This document shows positions 31,324-43,567 of a stretch of DNA of 64,000 bases, one piece after another. The DNA is from Crotalaria pallida. Its lineage: Eukaryota; Streptophyta; Magnoliopsida; Fabales; Fabaceae. The notes under the pieces were generated by a model. The model ran no database searches and was not told the DNA's origin. It saw nothing but the letters and a program-made list of their open reading frames with translations. Both the position numbers and the translations under genes were made by a program. Location: contig CM075651.1 in NCBI GenBank assembly GCA_037953625.1, positions 67,876,501 through 67,940,500 on the forward strand, written 5' to 3'. Position 1 is the first letter of the stretch. Each line of letters opens with the position of its first letter.

Positions 31324-34300
31324 TTACACTAGATTCATCTAGAATGTCGAGTTCCCTTATGATATCAATGTAAGTATCTCTCGATAGGGGTTTTGTAAAA
31401 ATGTCGGCTAATTGTTTTTCAGTGCTTACAAATTCAATAATACAATCACCTTTTTGAACATGATCTCGTAAAAAATGATGTCTTACAGATAAACAGGATT
31501 CTTAGTTAGGTTGATTGCACTTGTATTGTCACATTTGATAGGAGTGTGATCCAATTTCAAGCCGAAGTTCGACAGTTGTTGTTTCATCCAGAGGATTCGA
31601 GCACAGCAGCTACCGGCTACAATGTATTCTGCTTCTACGGTGGAAAGAGCAACACAAGCTTGCTGTTTAGAAAACCATGACACCAGAAAACTTCCCAAAA
31701 GATGACAAGCTCCACTAGTGCTTTTTCGGCCAAGCTTGCATCCCGCAAAATCATAATCAGAATATCCGACCAAACTAAGATTAGCATCACTCGGATAAAA
31801 CAGACCAGAGTTCTCGGTTCCTTTTAAATATTTAAATATTTGTTTAACAACAGATAAATGTGATTCTTTCGGATTAGCTTGAAACCGAGCACACATAGAG
31901 ACGCTGAACATTATATCAGGCCGAGATGCAGTTAAATACAGAAGACTTCCTATCATGCCTCTATATTTACTCACATCTACGGACTTACCTGACTCGTCCT
32001 TGTCGAGATAGCATGAGGTACTCATCGGCGTTGCTGCATTCTTGCAATTTTCCATGCCGAACTTCCTTAGGAGCTCTTTGCAGTATTTTCCTTGATGCAC
32101 AAAGATGCCTCCTTCGGCTTGCTTTACATGAAGACCGAGGAAGAATGTGAGTTCTCCGATCATCGCATCTCGAATTCACCTTTCATTAGAGCTGAGAATT
32201 TCTTACATAGAGACATATTAGTAACACCGAACATTATATCATCAACATAAATTTGTACTAATAAAATGTCCTTTTTAGATTTAAAAATGAATTAAGTAGT
32301 GTCAACCTTCCCTCTTTCAAAGTCTTGTTCTAAAAGAAAGGAACTTAGCCGATTGTACCAAGCCGGTGGAGCTTGTTTCAATCCGTAAAGAGCCTTTTTA
32401 TGTTTATAAACATGATTTGGAAATTCATGGCTTTCAAAACCAGGAGGTTGTTTCACATAAATTCTTCATTTATAAATACATTTAAGAAAGCACTCTTGAC
32501 ATCCATTTAATACAGGGTGAATTTCATAATAGATGCAAAAGCAAGTAGAATTCAGATTGCTTCAAGTCGAGCAACCGGAGCAAAGGTCTCGTCATAATCT
32601 ATACCTTCCTCTTGGTTGTAGCCTTTAGCAACTAGTCTCTCTTTGTTTCTAATAATTATCCCTGACTCATCCATTTTATTTCTAAAAATCCATTTTGTGC
32701 CGATTATAGTATGATCATCGGGCTTAGGAACTAATTCCCAAACATCATTTCTGATTAATTGATTCAGCTCGTCTTGCATAGCAATGGCCCAATGTTCATC
32801 CTCAATCGCTTTCTGAACAGAATCAGGTTCAATTTGAGAAACAAAAGAGACGAAATTGCAAAAGTTTTGAATTGACCGACGAGTTAGAACTCCCTTTGAA
32901 ATATCTCCTAGCACATTCTCAATCGGATGGTTCTCGTTTGTTTTCCAGGCGGGAGGGAGGTCGTCGCTCAGTGCGCCGATATCAGTTATTACAGGATCGT
33001 CCTTTTGAGCTCCATCTCCAGTTATGATCGGTTCATCCTCTATGAGCTCAATCCTTGAGTGTTCCTGGATTCCTGCACTTTTCACACAACTCAAGGTATC
33101 TTCTCTCGGAGACTCATCAAATACCACATGTATAGATTCTTCCATAGTGGAAGTTCGTTTATTAAACACTCGGCAAGCTTTACTTCGAGAAGAATAACCT
33201 AAAAATATACCTTCATCGGGTTTTGAATCAAATTTTCCGAGATGTTCTTTTCCATTGTTTAAAATGAAAACTTTGCATCCAAAAGCATGAAAATAAGATA
33301 TGTTTGGCTTTCTTCCTTTGTAAAGTTCATAGGGCATTTTCTTTAAAATAGGCCAAGTTAGAACTCGGTTTAGTACATGACAAGCAGTATTAACTGCATC
33401 CGCTCAAAAATAATGAGGCACTTGTGATTCATTTAGCATAGTCCGAGCAAGTTCCTCAAGAACTCGGTTTTTCCGTTCCACAACTCCGTTTTGCTTGGGA
33501 GTTCTTGGAGCTGAAAATTGATGCTCAATGCCGAACTTAGAACAAAAGTTATCAAATTTGTGATTCTCGAACTCGCTGCCATGGTCTGTTCGGATAGCAA
33601 TTACTTTTTGGTTTACTTGGTTTTGGATTTGTTTGACTAGCTCTTTAAAGCTCTGAAAAGTATCATTTTTTGCAGTTAAAAATAAAGTCCAAGTAAATCT
33701 AGAAAAGCCATCGACAATCACTAAGGCATAGTAGTTTCCACCAAAAATTTTTACTTGTGATGGTCCGAACAAGTCCATATGAAGCAATTATAATGGCCGT
33801 GTTGTGGAAACCATCGTTTTAGATGAAAATTTATTTTTGGTTTGTTTACACTTTTTACAGGAAGTGCAAACACCTTCTATATCATATTTTAGCTTTGGTA
33901 GGCCGACCACTAAGTCTTTGGATTGAAGTTTCTTTAACTGATTTACATTTATGTGAGCAGTCCGACGATGCTATAACCAAGTATCATTTTCTCAGCAGGT
34001 AGAAACCAGAGAAGAAGTTTCATTTAAATCTACCAAATAAGTATTGTTTGATCTTTGTCCCACAAATTTGATCGAATTGTCTTTGTCACTTTTAATAAAA
34101 CAGTGAGTGGAGGTAAAAACGACATGATTACTGATATCACAAAGTTGGCTAATGCTCAAGAGGTTGTGTTCCAATCCTTGAACGTATAAAACATTTTCGA
34201 TAATCAGGTCGGAAGAATTTTCGATTTTACCTTCACCTAGAATTTTACCTCGGTTGTTTCCTCCGTAAGTGACATAACCTTTTTCTTTTGGAGTAAGCTC

Positions 34301-34384
34301 GGTAAAGTGTTGCTTATCTCCAGTCATGTGCTTCGAACATCCACTGTCCAGATACCACCGATTTTCCTTTGTTCGGAAGCACAC
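31324..34384 (-). pseudogene. pol of copia element M (protease, integrase, RT, RNase H)
   Basis: Reading 34384 downward: protease with YLDSGCSKHMTG (about 34340); integrase core (33787-33404) with HMDLFGPS, RTDHGSEFEN and PKQNGVVERKNR supplying the D, D and E residues; chromatin-side linker ending in MPYELYKGRKP (33337); reverse transcriptase start with WELVPKP and IGTKWIFRNK (about 32750-32650), then QIYVDDIMFG near 32250 with the YVDD active site; RNase H (32163-31483) with TSRPDIMFSVS-like and STVEAEYI blocks; the tail ends near 31324 in another frame. In-frame stops near 33992, 33950, 33790 and 33403 and frameshifts near 32550, 32165 and 31490 disable it. Confidence 0.9.
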
Positions 34385-34622
34385 TTCCCATTAAGCACAG
34401 ATTCTAAATTCCTTTCTCGGTGGAGCCGAGGTCTGAGCTTGGAGAGACTTCAATGTCATACTTAGCCATTAAGCATAGGTTCACCTTTTCTTCATGGTTT
34501 GACGAGCTAGATTATGAGTTTTCACTCCCTTCGGGTGCATCCCAAACGATGTAAGCTCTTTTCGATTTAGGGTCCTTGCCTTTCTTCTTTTCAGCACTGC
34601 TTCTCTTCTGTAACTTGGGACA

Positions 34623-35516
34623 TCATGATTTTATATGTACCGGTTCACCGCATTCATGGCACCTGATTTTGTCTTTTGAGCTTGTGCCTTGGTTTTTAAA
34701 ATTTCTTCTATTTTTGAAGAATTTTCCAAAATTTTTGACCATAAGTCTGAGGGTTTCCTCATCCATGTCTGAACTAGAGTCGCTGTCCGAGGAGACTTTA
34801 GCTGACTTAGTTGAGGCCTTGAGTAAGATCCCCTTCTTCTTCTTGTCGGATTCTTCATGCATGGTCAAACGGCCGAGCTCCATCTCATGCTCCTGAAGTT
34901 TGCCAAACAGTGTTGCTATGCCCATGGTGTCTAGATCTTTTGATTCCATAATGGTAGTGACCTTCGGCTGCCATTTTCTGCTCAGACCTCTCAACACTTT
35001 GTTAATAATTTCAGCATTTTGAAAAGTTTTACGGAGAGCAATAAGATGATTTATGATATGAGTAAATCGTTTCTGCATGTCATTTATAGATTCACTCGGC
35101 AATATACGGAATAACTCATATTCATGCATTATCGTATTTAACCGAGCTCATCTAAGCTTGTTAGTCCCTTTGTGAGTGAGTTGTAGAATGTCCCACATTT
35201 GCTTAGAATTTTTACAGTGTGAGACTCGAAAAAATTCATCGTAGGACAAGGCTGAGGTGATGATGTTTTTGGCTTTTAAATCGTAAGACAATTTTGTTTT
35301 TATCATCATCATCCCAGTTTGCCTTCGGGATTTCTACAACATCCTCTCCTATTCTCCTTCTTGGAATAAAGGGACCATTTTCAATCGCATCCCAAACATC
35401 AATATCTATAGCTTCAATAAAAATTTTCATCCAAGCTTTCCAATAAGCATATCCATCACCATTGGTGGACGGTTTATTGAAGAGCCTTCACCTCCGAATG
35501 GATTGTTAGAGCCCAT
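34623..35516 (-). pseudogene. gag of copia element M
   Basis: The probable start codon is at 35516, about 50 bases after the primer site. The beginning shows WMKIFIEAIDIDVWDAI (about 35430-35380) in a shifted frame, a typical UBN2-family gag start. The main frame from 35129 to 34623 carries the helical capsid part (INHLIALRKTFQNAEII, VLRGLSRKWQPKVTTI), an acidic Ser/Asp stretch, and a zinc-knuckle start CHECGEPVHIKS just before the stop. Frameshifts near 35450 and 35235 and loss of the end of the knuckle make it non-functional. Confidence 0.85.
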
Positions 35517-36569
35517 GGTTTCCTAGGATCTTTTCGAAAAAGTTTTTACACTCGATCTTTCGACCGAGCTCTGATACCACTTGTTGGAAACTAACAAGTG
35601 TGACGACCCGCAAATTCCTCGTCTGTTTTAAATGAATTTTTGAAATATGATTTATCAACGATAGGTGTATTTGTGTGAAAATAAATATTTTCATGAGCTC
35701 AAATTAGATGGTTTTATTATTTGGGATTTCTTGAGAAGTGAAAATCCTTTGTGAACTTTAGTAGATTGAATGACTTTGAAAATTCATATCTTTTTAACCG
35801 TAACTCCGAAAATTATGATCTATATATGAAAACGATCGTCTTTAAATGTAGAATTTGAAAATGTAACTTTTGTAATTTTATGGATTTATTTACGAAAATT
35901 TATTTCTGGGTGCATTTTAAACGAATTTTGAGTATATAAATCAGTAAAAATAGTTAAAGACCTCAAATGAACTTTTCCTTTTGAGGATCTCTTTTATATA
36001 TGCAAATATGATTTTAGAAAATGAAATGAGGGATATATCTATAGCCAAGTAGTGCAGTTAATTGTTTTAGCTAAAGTGTGTATTCTTGGGATTTTTATTC
36101 ACTATTATTGATGAATGTCATGTTACAAATGGAAAATTATTTGGTGCAATTTTATAAGGTGAATTTAAAATAAAATGAGTACTTGATATGATGTGTATGT
36201 GAATAATTGTGTGATGTGTGAATTCTTTGCATCCTATTATTCTTCATTAAGGTGGCATAGCATTTTTAATATTCGTATGATGTGTGTGATTAGAAAAAAA
36301 TGAAAATTAAAATTGTGTATAAGTGTGTATAGGTGGCAAGCATGCATGATGGGAGAGTAAGAAGTTTATTTTCTTGTAGGTTAAGAAAATTAAAAGTAAA
36401 ATTTAATCTATGGAAAATAAATTAGGAGATGTGATGTAGAAAATAAGAATGATGTGTGACAAGACTTAATGCCTTAAATTACTCCTTGATGTCTCCTTGA
36501 TAAGATCCACCCATGCAAACTTCTCAATTGCCAAGATTGCCCTCCACCTTAACACATGGACCGAAATTA

Positions 36570-36612
36570 ACCAAGGGCAAAAGAGAGAAATCACGAGTTG
36601 CCTATATATAGG
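36570..36612 (+). promoter_or_regulatory. Promoter of LTR-C'
   Basis: ccaagggcaaaagagag is followed by gcctatatatagg at 36601-36612, as in LTR-C (16220-16262). Conservation of this block between two otherwise diverged LTRs supports a promoter. Confidence 0.5.
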
Positions 36613-38314
36613 GCTTGGCTTAGTTATTTTGGCACCATTTCACTCCTTCCTCTTCATTTCGTTCTTACACAAACACATTTTATAAGAGCTTCATCAAACT
36701 CTTAGAACACCTTTAGAGAGAGAGAGAAAGAGAAGGCCGAGGAAGAGAGGAAGAGAGAAAGAGAAGAAATTTCAAAGCTTTTCAAGATTTTCTTCAAGAT
36801 CGAGTGTTTGGAGTTTAGGAGATCAAGTTTAGGTAGAAACCATTCTCTTTTCTTAGAGTTTGTTTAAAAGTTCTCAAAGATCTAAGAGTTGTGTAAATTT
36901 TTGTAAGCATGTAATTAATTTCTTTGCATGTTAATTTTTATAGCTTAAATCATGATTTATGATGCATGCATGTGATTATTGGGTTGATAAGTGTATGATC
37001 TAAACTTGGTTGGAGATAAAGTTGAGATCTTGAGCCTTGCATGTGGATTTTTAAGCTTTCTTATGATTTTCTACACCTATCTCTATTTGGATCTAAGAGT
37101 GTAATCAAAGAAATAAACATGCATCAACCTTGATGATGCTCACGGTTTTGGTTCCTTTTTACATGAAATGGTTTTGATCTTTGATTTGTATTTTATGTTA
37201 ATTTTATGACTTGATGTGTAAGATCTAAGTACATGCATGTTGATGTTTGATCTTAAAATGTTATTTGATGTCTCTTTGAAAAATAAGTTGAAAATGTTTA
37301 TTTTGATCTATGATTATTTTGATCCTTGCATATTTTGCGAAAAAGCTAAGACCTTGATGATTGCATGTTGGTTTTGTGCTTGGATTAGTTGATTTAAGTG
37401 CATGCATGTCATGATCTTGACTTGATCTATGATAAAGCTTTAATCTTGAGTCTTGCATGTTGTTTTTGAGCAAAAAGACTTGATTCTCCTTGGTGTTCAT
37501 CACGGTTTTAAAGAAATAATTAGGGTAGCAAGCTTTAAAAATGATTTTTAGTATAAAAAGGATTTGATCTAAGTGTTTAACCTTATGCATGCAAGAGATT
37601 TGAAATGAAACTTTGTTTGAGTGATGATAATCATTCGGTTTGATGCTTGAAAAAGGAAATGATGTTTTAAAATTTTGTGTGAGCTAGTATATGGCTTGAT
37701 CTATGAACTTTAATCTTTGCATGTTGTAAAATGAAACAAAAATCTTGTCTTTGATATGATGATTCGGCCAAACCTAAAAGAAATGAGAAATCATGCTTTG
37801 ATCATCATATAAAGCACATGCATGTTAGTATTTGTTTAATCTAAGGACTTTAAATGCATGCATGAAGTTGTTAAGATTGAAAGATAAGACTTTGATGTGA
37901 TACTTGATTTAATAAGTTGATTCAAGTTAAGGAAATAAATTAAAGTTTGATAATTTTCCAAGTTGAAGCTCATGGTTTTTGAATTGAAAAGGAAGAAATA
38001 ATTTCATGATTTTATGTTTTTAATGTTGAACAAATCTTTGTTTTGACTTGTGCATATATTCGGCCAATGCATGTCTAACTAGGTTTAAGAATCTTTTTCA
38101 TGAAATGACATGTGACAATGAGTATGTTTCATGTGTTGATTTAAAATATATGAACTTGTAATCTTGGTTTATTTTGACTTATTCAATTTGGTCCCTTTTT
38201 AATAATGAAGGTAAATATGAAAATGAAAAAGTATTGTTTTGATGATTTATGAAATGTTAGAAAAATTTATAATTGTTGTTTGGCCTTGATTCATGATTCG
38301 GCCTTGAAGGGTTT

Positions 38315-38339
38315 AGTAGGATAGGGAATTATTTTGTTA
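38315..38339 (+). repeat. 25-bp target-side duplication left of E
   Basis: Twenty-five bases from agtaggatag to attttgtta here are repeated exactly at 44880-44904, right of element E. Two extra bases (tg) separate this copy from the LTR start. Ty3-type integration normally gives 5 bp. Confidence 0.85.
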
Positions 38340-39640
38340 TGTGATTTGGGTCCAATATATAGTGATTTGAATATGATTTAGACTCCCTTTTACTATGTGT
38401 TTAGCTTGTTTCTCAAGTATTTTGTAGGACTTTTTGTTAGTTTTTAGAAATAGTTCTTAGTTTTGAATCCTTTGAATGTTTTGATACTTTTTGGGTATGT
38501 TTCAGGTACTTATGGAGCTTAAATGCAAAATATATTGATGGACTTGGATAGAGGATGAAAAGAGCTTCGAAACGGTCTAAGAACGGAGTAAAACGGAGTC
38601 CGGAGCAGTCCGTAGCGCCCAAAACAGTCCGGGGCGCGCGTGCTGAAATTGTGCAGTACCCGTGCGCGCCCCAAGCGTGAGGACGGATGCGCCCCAGGCG
38701 CACGAACGCTGCACAGGCCCGTTTTGATGCAGTTTGATGGGGATTCAATTGGGACTCAATTAGGGTTTGTTTTAGGCATTAAATACTAGGTTTTTCAGCA
38801 GTTTTTGTAAGCTTTTAGCTAGAGAGGGAGATTACATAGTTTAGAGAGAGGTTTAGAAGAGGAGGAGATCCAAGGATTGAGAGATCAAGGCTTCTCCATG
38901 GTAATCATGTATTATCCTTCTATTTCTTCTCTTGTTCTTCATTGTTTATCATGTAACTAAAACCCTTTGTTAGGAATTGGTGAATTTGTATGGATTAGTT
39001 TATGTAGTTATTGAATAAGTGTTTTTCCGTTTCTAAAGCATGTGTTTGATTGTGATTTAATTGTTATGCATGAATCTGGCCAATTTATGTTTTGGATTTC
39101 TAATCCCCAAATTGAGAGATTTAGGGTTTAGATAGGCCTTTCCAATTAAACAATATAATTGATCCAGGGGTAGAGATACAATTGGGTAACTATATAACTT
39201 TTATGAAATCCATTGTTCTTAACTATTATTCAATGAATTAATTACTTGAGAGATTGAGGGTTATGAATTGAATAAGAAACGGTAACTAAACATGAGAGAT
39301 CTGATAGTTACTAAATTAGGGATTTGTTCATGATTTAGGGGAAGACAATAATTTATAATTAGATAAACGAAACATACAATGAAACCACGTTCCTAACAAT
39401 CCTTCTCTACCTGCTCACAACTTCTTTAATTTTCAACATTAGTTTTAGTTTTAGTTGTTAATTTCAATTCAAATCAATTTTTAATTAAATCTTAATTTTA
39501 GTTATAGGATTCGCTTCTAGTTGCATTAAGGTAAAAATATATTGAACATTCTCACAAACTCCCTGTGGGACGATATCTGGTCTTCCTGAGACTATATTAC
39601 ACGTTGACCCAGTACACTTGCTGGCACATCAACAAGTTTT

Positions 39641-39658
39641 TGGCGCCGTTGCCGGGGA
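39641..39658 (+). other. Primer-binding site of E
   Basis: TGGCGCCGTTGCCGGGGA lies six bases after the left LTR. It is the Asp-tRNA type site of Athila/Tat elements. Confidence 0.9.
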
Positions 39659-39877
39659 GTTTAGAATTGTTCAATTTATTTTTGGTACTTTGTGTAATTT
39701 TTAGTTAGTTCTATTTTTTTTAGTTAGATTTTAGTTTTATTTTTCTTTTTATTTTAGTTAGTTTCTTGTCTCAATAGGTGTTGCGTAATCTTTTTGTTGT
39801 TTTTGTGCTCGCAGGTAATTTTATCTATTTGAGTGCAACAAAAGATAAGTAGCACAAGGGAAGACGACACTTAGAAG

Positions 39878-41974
39878 ATGACTGAAGGGGGAGGATCCGA
39901 CGGATCCATTCTGCCTCCTCCTTCCCGTATGACTCTGAGTGACTATGCAACCGTGAGCATGGACATGTTTGCCTCAAGCATGGTCCATCCACCAATCTCA
40001 GCATCCGCCTTCAAAATTGATCCCAATTACATAAACCTCATCAAACAAGATCAATTTGAGGGTGTGGCATATCAAGACCCGCGGGAGCATATCGCCAATT
40101 TCATGAGCCTCCTCGACTTATTCAAAATCGAGGGTGCTTCGGATGAGGCCATTCGGATGAGATTGTTCCACTTCTCACTGAGAGGCGAGGCAAGGACATG
40201 GTTGCACAATCAGGCACTTGAGAGTCTTTCCAGTTGGAAAGTGCTTGTCTCCAAATTCATTGACAAGTTCCTTCCAGCTGGAGAGCAAGCAAAGCTGAGG
40301 CAAGACATCAATTCCTTCAACCAAGAAGAAGATGAGCCACTACATGAGGCCCGGGAACGCTACAACCAGCTGTTGAGGAAGAACCCATACCGTATGCCAG
40401 AATACCAGGAGATTACTCTATTTTACAATGGGCTCAATGGGCATGACCAGACTATGATTGATGCAGCAGCAGGTGGAGCATTGAGGAAGAAAACCGTTGA
40501 AGAGGCCAGAGAAATCATCACCAATTTGGTATTCAGCAGTAGTCAGGCTGTCAGAGGGAAAAGCATTCAGAATAATAAAGGTTCAGACTCTTCTTTAATC
40601 CAGGCCCTCATCCAGCAAAATAAGGAGATGCAACAACAGCTAAAAGCATTGGTGAAGCAAGTTGCATCCCAAGCTCTCAAGTGCAATTTTTGTGGAGGAA
40701 GTCACCGGAATGGTGAGTGTGCTTATGAAATTAGAAAGGGTCCAGCCAACATTGAGGAACAAGCGAACCAAGTCAATTCCTCATGGTCCAAGCTGGCACG
40801 CAATCAACCTCAATCACAAAAGCAAAACTGGGAGAAGGTAATTGAAGCATTGGCTGCATCAACTCAGAGCTTCATGGAAAGAACTTCAAGCTACATGGCC
40901 AAAACTGACAAAACTCTCAGTAATCAGCAAGCCAGCATTCAGAACTTGGAGGTGCGAATGGACCAAATAGCAAATCAAATATCAGAGATAGCAACCCACA
41001 CCAAGGAAAGATGCATGGCAGTCACCCTTCGAAGTGGCAAGTCATATGAGGAGCCACAGAAAAAGGGTGATGCAACTGAGAGGGAGCCTGAAAAGAGGGA
41101 AGAGCCCAAGCCATCAGCTGAGCAAGAGGAGCCTGAAGCACCGAAAGCGCAGGGTCCACCTGCGAATCTCAATCAAGGCACACCCAAACCAGCACCACTA
41201 CCTTTGAGGGTACCTTTTCCTCAGAGGTTGAAGAAGGATGAAGACCAGAAGCAGTTTTCCAAGTTCCTGGAGATGCTACGGAAGCTGCACATCAACATCC
41301 CGTTTGCTGAGACACTTGCACAAATGCCTCAGTACGCGAGATTCATGAAGGAGTTGCTAACAAAGAAGAAGCGGATGCTCTTGACTGAGGATACATTCCC
41401 AATAGCAGAGAAGTGCAGCAACATCATCAAGCGAAACCTTCCACCAAAGCTAAAGGACCCAGGTAGCATTAACATTTCAGTTAGCATAGGCAAGGAGTAT
41501 TCAGGTAAGGCTCTCTGTGACTTAGGAGCTAGTGTTAATGTTATGCCCTTGTCGGTGTTTGAAAAATTGAAAATAGAAAAGATTGAGCCTACCTGGGCGA
41601 CACTTGAATTAGTTGATAAATCCATCCTCCGCCCTTATGGAGTGGTGGAAGACCTTCTGGTAAAGGTGAATGATTTTATCCTGCCCCTTGACTTTATGGT
41701 ACTTGATATAGAAGAGGATAAGAACATTCCTCTAATTTTTGGAAGGCCATTCTTGGCCACAGCAGGGGCAGTGATTGATGTGCCTAGGGGAGAAGTGATT
41801 CTCCGAGTGAATGGTGAGCAATCCACTATAAAATTTTTTCCAAAACCACCAGTCACCGCAGAGACCTTTGCTCCTCTTAAATTTATTCAGCACTCTAATG
41901 GAGGGAGTGTTGGAAAAAGGTGGAGTGACCACGCAAAAGTGTTTCCATTGAAAGGGTCATGGCAACCACCTTGA
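39878..41974 (+). CDS. Gag-protease polyprotein of Athila-like element E (698 aa)
   Basis: An intact frame of 698 codons starts about 220 bases after the primer site. Residues about 50-230 form a capsid of the plant retrotransposon gag family (DPREHIANFMSLLDLFKI, LRGEARTWLHNQ, KFLPAGEQAKLRQDI). A short zinc knuckle CNFCGGSHRNGEC is at 269-281. A Gln-rich coiled stretch spans about 310-370 and a Glu/Pro-rich linker about 395-450. The retropepsin-like part has CDLGASVNVMP at about 547-557, the DLGAS form of the active site usual in Athila, and LIFGRPFLATAGA near 620. It would build particles and cut itself. No pol follows. Confidence 0.9.
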   Translation: MTEGGGSDGSILPPPSRMTLSDYATVSMDMFASSMVHPPISASAFKIDPNYINLIKQDQFEGVAYQDPREHIANFMSLLDLFKIEGASDEAIRMRLFHFSLRGEARTWLHNQALESLSSWKVLVSKFIDKFLPAGEQAKLRQDINSFNQEEDEPLHEARERYNQLLRKNPYRMPEYQEITLFYNGLNGHDQTMIDAAAGGALRKKTVEEAREIITNLVFSSSQAVRGKSIQNNKGSDSSLIQALIQQNKEMQQQLKALVKQVASQALKCNFCGGSHRNGECAYEIRKGPANIEEQANQVNSSWSKLARNQPQSQKQNWEKVIEALAASTQSFMERTSSYMAKTDKTLSNQQASIQNLEVRMDQIANQISEIATHTKERCMAVTLRSGKSYEEPQKKGDATEREPEKREEPKPSAEQEEPEAPKAQGPPANLNQGTPKPAPLPLRVPFPQRLKKDEDQKQFSKFLEMLRKLHINIPFAETLAQMPQYARFMKELLTKKKRMLLTEDTFPIAEKCSNIIKRNLPPKLKDPGSINISVSIGKEYSGKALCDLGASVNVMPLSVFEKLKIEKIEPTWATLELVDKSILRPYGVVEDLLVKVNDFILPLDFMVLDIEEDKNIPLIFGRPFLATAGAVIDVPRGEVILRVNGEQSTIKFFPKPPVTAETFAPLKFIQHSNGGSVGKRWSDHAKVFPLKGSWQPP

Positions 41975-42012
41975 CCTCTAAAAAGAGGTGACCCGTCAGG
42001 CTCGTGACGTTA

Positions 42013-42040
42013 AACAAGCGCTTGTTGGGAGGCAACCCAA
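42013..42040 (+). other. Double stem-loop after the gag frame of E
   Basis: AACAAGCGCTTGTT (42013-42026) is a perfect 14-bp palindrome, immediately followed by TTGGGAGGCAACCCAA (42025-42040), a 5-bp stem with a 6-base loop. The gggaggcaaccc motif is, to my knowledge, recurrent in plant Athila elements at this place. Its role is not known to me. Confidence 0.6.
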
Positions 42041-43567
42041 TGTTAGGTAATTCCCTCTTAGGATAGTTTAGTTGTAGGTAGTTTAAAAAAAATAAAAAAA
42101 ATAGAGGTACAGACCTCGTGCGCCCCAGGCGCATGCCGTCGCGTGCCTCAGGCGCACCGGGCTGTGAAAGACCCTGTTTGGGGGAATTTCACTCCTACTT
42201 GATTCTCCTTAGTTTCCAACTTCCCATTCCAGGACCTGTATCTCACCAAAAATATTGTCTTGCTTTCTTAGGTAGTTTTGCATTTTTATTTTGTAGTTTT
42301 AGGCTAGATTAGTTTGCTTGAGGACAAGCCAACATCTAAGTTTGGGGGAGTATATACAAAATAAAAAATTTTCAGATCTGAATTTTCTCTCCCATATTGG
42401 TATTGGTTTGTGTCCCTAGCAAGAGTAGGTAATTTTTCTAACCTTAGGACTTTTTCTCTGATGATGCATGTATATACTTAGTTTAGGATTAGACTCATTA
42501 GCTTTTGACTCTGTTTGATTGAGCTGTAAATACTGTTGTGAACTGGTTATTTTGACAAATGCTTTCAGAACTTGTGATTAGTGAACTAACTTTAGCCTGT
42601 GAGCTTTTGAGCCTATTGATGGGGTATGTGATTATTGATTTATTCTTATTTTGAGACCCCTATTCTTTCATGAGTGTGTTCACTTTGGTATTGTTGTTTT
42701 AGAACTTGACCTGTGACCATTTAAAGATTGACTTTTGTTTGCATGCATGAATATGATTAAGGCACTTAGGATGTGTTTTTGAGGCCTTCAGATGTTTTGT
42801 ATTGATACCTTTTCCCTTAGTTGCCCACTTTGAGCCTAATGATATTATATGATTTTTCTTTGGTACCCTGCATTGATTGCATTGTTCTTTGTGAGTACCT
42901 TAGGAATTTGGGTTGAGCAATTAAGTGGAATGGGATGCAAACGAAAAGAAAAAAAAAGTAAAGTGTTATGTGCCTACTTCTCTTCCAATGAAAAAAAAGA
43001 AAATTGAAAAAGAATGAAAATTATGAAAAGGAAGAGAGTAGAGGAATTGAAAAGTGAAAAGTGAAGAAGAATAAAAGTTGTGATTGAGTTGAGTTTCATT
43101 GTGATATACTTAGTGCTCATTCATGATTCTGGGGGAATTTTGCTTTGCATTTAGCCCTTAGTTTTATCCCTTCTTTCTTATATCCCACCTAACACTTTAG
43201 CTTGGCCCCATTACAACCAAAAATAAGACCTTTTGATTTGTGCATACTTTCAATAATTTCAGTGGCGATTTTGGTCTATGGTCAAGCATATGGTAACACT
43301 TTGTCATTGTTGAACTTGTGTGCATTATTGAAATATGACCCTGATACACTTGAGAGAGATACACAGAGAGGTTGAGAGTGTTCACTAATCTTGAGTTCTG
43401 ATTGGGTTTGTTATTCTAACTAGTTTATAATTGTGTAAATAGTTTGTGAAAATATGTGTTGAAGTCATGAGTCGAAGTCTTAGATGAGGTGTGTATATGT
43501 TGACTTAGGGAGTTTGTCTTTTGTTTAGAATTTTATTTTACTTTTACCTGGGACATGCAAAATGCTA
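42041..43567 (+). other. Non-coding 3' internal region of E
   Basis: No frame with recognisable domains is present where pol would lie. It contains a GC palindrome (42118-42158), an A-rich purine stretch near 42940-43060, and blocks matching the reverse complement of D (21137-22990). Confidence 0.6.

Larger units (their letters stand above)
28700..35598 (-). mobile_element. Element M: Ty1/copia retrotransposon, minus strand, 5' LTR cut by LTR-C'
   Basis: The 3' LTR (28700-30799), polypurine tract, pol, gag and primer site (minus TGGTATCAGAGC, 35568-35579) lie in copia order. The 5' LTR begins TGTTGGAAACTAACAAG at 35582 but stops after 17 bases where LTR-C' starts (35599); its remainder is not in the window. 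The left LTR has the matching start TGGTTGAAAC at 28700. The UBN2-type gag and DSGCSKHMTG protease suggest a SIRE/Tork-side lineage, not certain. Confidence 0.85.

Noticed and set aside
34576..34896. 106-codon plus frame opposite the copia gag
   Set aside because: It is a shadow of the minus-strand gag, which has clear gag motifs.
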